From the NCBI RefSeq assembly GCF_000591415.1, contig NZ_JEMF01000050.1, positions 1 through 64,000 on the forward strand: a stretch of DNA of 64,000 nucleotides, read 5' to 3'. Source of the DNA: Cobetia crustatorum. GTDB taxonomy: Bacteria > Pseudomonadota > Gammaproteobacteria > Pseudomonadales > Halomonadaceae. The position numbers and the translations under genes are program-made. Shown in pieces: positions 62,024-64,000 of this stretch. The notes under the pieces were generated by a model. That model was given only the letters and a program-made list of their open reading frames with translations. It was not told the DNA's origin and did no database searches. Numbering within the stretch: the stretch's first letter is position 1; every line of letters begins with the position of its first letter.

Positions 62024-62384
62024 TCGTTAGTCACATGATGGTTATCCACTATTGAGTCCGCGATGCAGGCGCGTTTTTCCGTAAACATCCGTAGCTTCGT
62101 CACCCACCACACCCCAAAAGTCTTATAAGAAAGCGCAGCAGGAGCGCTTCAAACGCTGATCTCGCGGGAAATATCAGTATGAAACCAACGTATTATCTAC
62201 AAATGGTGGATAGCGAGATCACAGCAGATGCCTACACTATCGCCAGACTTACCGTAAATGTTACCGGTGAGTCTCTTCAAGGACGATGGCACAGCCTGCT
62301 GTGTGCATTGCATAGACACTGCCTAGCTGGCGATGATTTCAACGCATTGCGTTGTAACAGCCTGGCATCAAGGAACCCTCTCTC

Positions 62385-63977
62385 ATGCATGCCCTGACAC
62401 TCATATCATTCGTGTTCTTTACTGGCCTGGTCGCACTTCTGACCTGGTGGTGGACGCACCGTGATGATACCTCGCACTCCACCGGTTACTTTCTAGCCGG
62501 GCGCAGCCTGACCTTCCCGCTGATTGCGGGCTCCTTGCTGATGACCAACCTTTCTACCGAGCAGATGGTCGGCTTGAACGGTGCCGCCTTTACCGATGGC
62601 CTGTCTGTCATGGCGTGGGAAGTCATGGCCGTCATCGCAATGGTCGTGATGGCGATGTTCTTCCTGCCTCGCTTCCTGAAGAGTGGTATCACCACCCTGC
62701 CGGAACTGCTCGCCTTGCGTTATGGCCGTAGCACCGAACTGATCACCAACCTGATCTTCCTGTTCGCCTATGCCGTGATTCTGCTGCCGATCATTCTCTA
62801 TTCCGGCGCCATCGGCCTGAAGGGCATGCTCGACCTCCCCACTCTGACGGGGATTACCTCACCCAATGCACTACTATGGATCACCATCTGGGTCGTTGGC
62901 ATCATCGGTTCTATCTACGCTCTATTCGGCGGCATGCGCTCGATCGCCATCTCCGACACCCTGAACGGTGTGGGTCTGCTGATCGGCGGCATGTTGATCG
63001 TCTATTTCGGTCTGAATGCCGTCAGCGACGGCCAGGGTGTCATGGCCGGCTGGGACACCCTGACCGCTGCCAACCCGGAGAAATTCAACTCCATGGGTAG
63101 CGATGACCAATCCGTACCCTTCTCGACCCTGTTTACCGGCGTGATGATCATCAACTTCTTCTACTGGTGTACCAACCAGCAGATCATCCAGCGCACCTTC
63201 GCAGCCAAGACACTCGCCGAAGGCCAGAAAGGCGTCTTGCTGACCGGTGCCCTCAAGCTGCTAGGCCCATTGTATCTAGTGATTCCAGGCATCATCGCCT
63301 ACCACCTGTACGCTTCTTCCGGCGTCAAGGCCGATAGCGCTTACGGTCAATTGGTGTTTGACGTGCTGCCAGCACCGTTGACCGGCTTCTTCGCGGCCGC
63401 CATGGTCGGTGCCATTTTGTCGTCCTTCAACTCGGCACTGAATGCGACCACCACACTGTTCTCAACCGGCATCTACAAGGCACACCTGCGCCCCAATGCC
63501 ACCGACGCAGAAGTGGTCAAGATCTCCAAGGGCTTTGGCTGGGTACTGGCGATTTCCTCGATGACACTGGCACCACTACTGGCTGGCCAGGAAAGCTTGT
63601 TCGGTTACCTGCAGAAAATGAACGCCATCTACTTTATCCCGATCTTTGCCGTCGTCCTGATGGGCCTGCTGACACGTCGCGTGCCGACGGTTGCTGCCAA
63701 TCTGGCGCTGTTCATCGGTTGTATCGTGATTGGCGTGGTTTACTTCGTACCGGCATTCTCGGGCGTATTGGAGAATATTCACGAATTCCACTTCGTCGGA
63801 CTGGTGTTTGTACTGCTGATCGCGATGATGTTGATCATCGGCAAGCTGGCGCCGCGTGATGAACCGTGGGTTCAGCAGGATGTGGGGGCCATCGACATGA
63901 CACCTTGGAAAGGTGCCAAGGTCTGTGCGTTGATCCTCGTCGTGCTGGTGATCGCCATCTATCTGGCCTTTATCTAA
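62385..63977 (+). CDS. SLC5-type solute:sodium symporter (YidK-like), copy 2
   Basis: A 530-residue paralogue of the preceding gene. By my alignment about 85 percent of the first 100 residues are identical, and the same motifs recur (TNLSTEQMVGLNG, FYWCTNQQIIQRTF, SSFNSALNA). It lacks the first copy's start context and has its own 437-base upstream gap. The C-terminus matches copy 1 (GAIDMTPWKGAKV). It is complete, stopping 23 bases before the window end. Two copies could differ in affinity or substrate. Confidence 0.88.
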   Translation: MHALTLISFVFFTGLVALLTWWWTHRDDTSHSTGYFLAGRSLTFPLIAGSLLMTNLSTEQMVGLNGAAFTDGLSVMAWEVMAVIAMVVMAMFFLPRFLKSGITTLPELLALRYGRSTELITNLIFLFAYAVILLPIILYSGAIGLKGMLDLPTLTGITSPNALLWITIWVVGIIGSIYALFGGMRSIAISDTLNGVGLLIGGMLIVYFGLNAVSDGQGVMAGWDTLTAANPEKFNSMGSDDQSVPFSTLFTGVMIINFFYWCTNQQIIQRTFAAKTLAEGQKGVLLTGALKLLGPLYLVIPGIIAYHLYASSGVKADSAYGQLVFDVLPAPLTGFFAAAMVGAILSSFNSALNATTTLFSTGIYKAHLRPNATDAEVVKISKGFGWVLAISSMTLAPLLAGQESLFGYLQKMNAIYFIPIFAVVLMGLLTRRVPTVAANLALFIGCIVIGVVYFVPAFSGVLENIHEFHFVGLVFVLLIAMMLIIGKLAPRDEPWVQQDVGAIDMTPWKGAKVCALILVVLVIAIYLAFI

Positions 63978-64000
63978 CGCTGAGGCCCGCTTCACACTGA

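Overview
The window looks like a chromosomal segment of a marine or halophilic gammaproteobacterium, most likely Halomonadaceae (Cobetia/Halomonas-like). This rests on the protein sequences, a G+C content by eye in the high fifties, and Pseudomonas/Oceanospirillales-style gene orders such as gntR-prpB-prpC-acnD-prpF-prpD and mlaA next to a phosphatase/STAS pair. The genus is an inference. It is ordinary, gene-dense core and metabolic DNA: I saw no insertion sequence, prophage, CRISPR array, integron or tRNA gene.

Layout. 1-320: leader and tandem P1/P2 promoters of an rRNA operon whose 16S gene lies just beyond the left edge. 510-3048: LemA plus a large M48 membrane protease. 3176-11959: complete 2-methylcitrate (propionate) cycle with its GntR regulator and two copies of a TTGTCGACAA operator. 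12360-14862: an alpha/beta hydrolase divergent from a frameshifted pabB. 15089-18373: sulfur/redox group cysH, cysB, TauE-type exporter, thioredoxin. 18554-27125: AI-2E-type permease, then an acyl-CoA catabolic group (acyl-CoA dehydrogenase, SDR, acyl-CoA ligase, TetR regulator, thiolase). 27275-31772: pstSCAB with a clear Pho box. 31919-34375: Bcr/CflA efflux pump divergent from transaldolase, with a perfect CRP-type site between them. 34531-38496: STAS protein, pseudo-receiver PP2C phosphatase, MlaA lipoprotein, KAS III-like enzyme. 38872-45022: frameshifted hrpA and fadD. 45526-50098: cysK, then a poorly characterised three-gene operon (membrane protein, VWA protein, class II amidotransferase). 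50427-57320: S9 oligopeptidase, two catalases (katE frameshifted), GlsB-like stress protein. 57418-63977: DUF924 protein, phoD (frameshifted), and two tandem SLC5-type sodium symporters.

How the genes work together. Propionyl-CoA from odd-chain fatty acids or branched amino acids (fadD, the acyl-CoA cluster) would enter the methylcitrate cycle. Thioredoxin is the known electron donor of PAPS-type CysH, whose sulfide product is used by CysK, all probably under CysB. pstSCAB and phoD share candidate Pho boxes, so both are probably phosphate-starvation genes.

The most striking global feature is six single-base indels in four conserved genes (pabB, hrpA, katE twice, phoD twice). In every case the reading frame resumes intact, which points to residual sequencing or assembly indels more than to gene decay. 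I found no convincing novel defence or mobile system. The least-described loci are the membrane/VWA/amidotransferase operon and the pseudo-receiver phosphatase/STAS pair.
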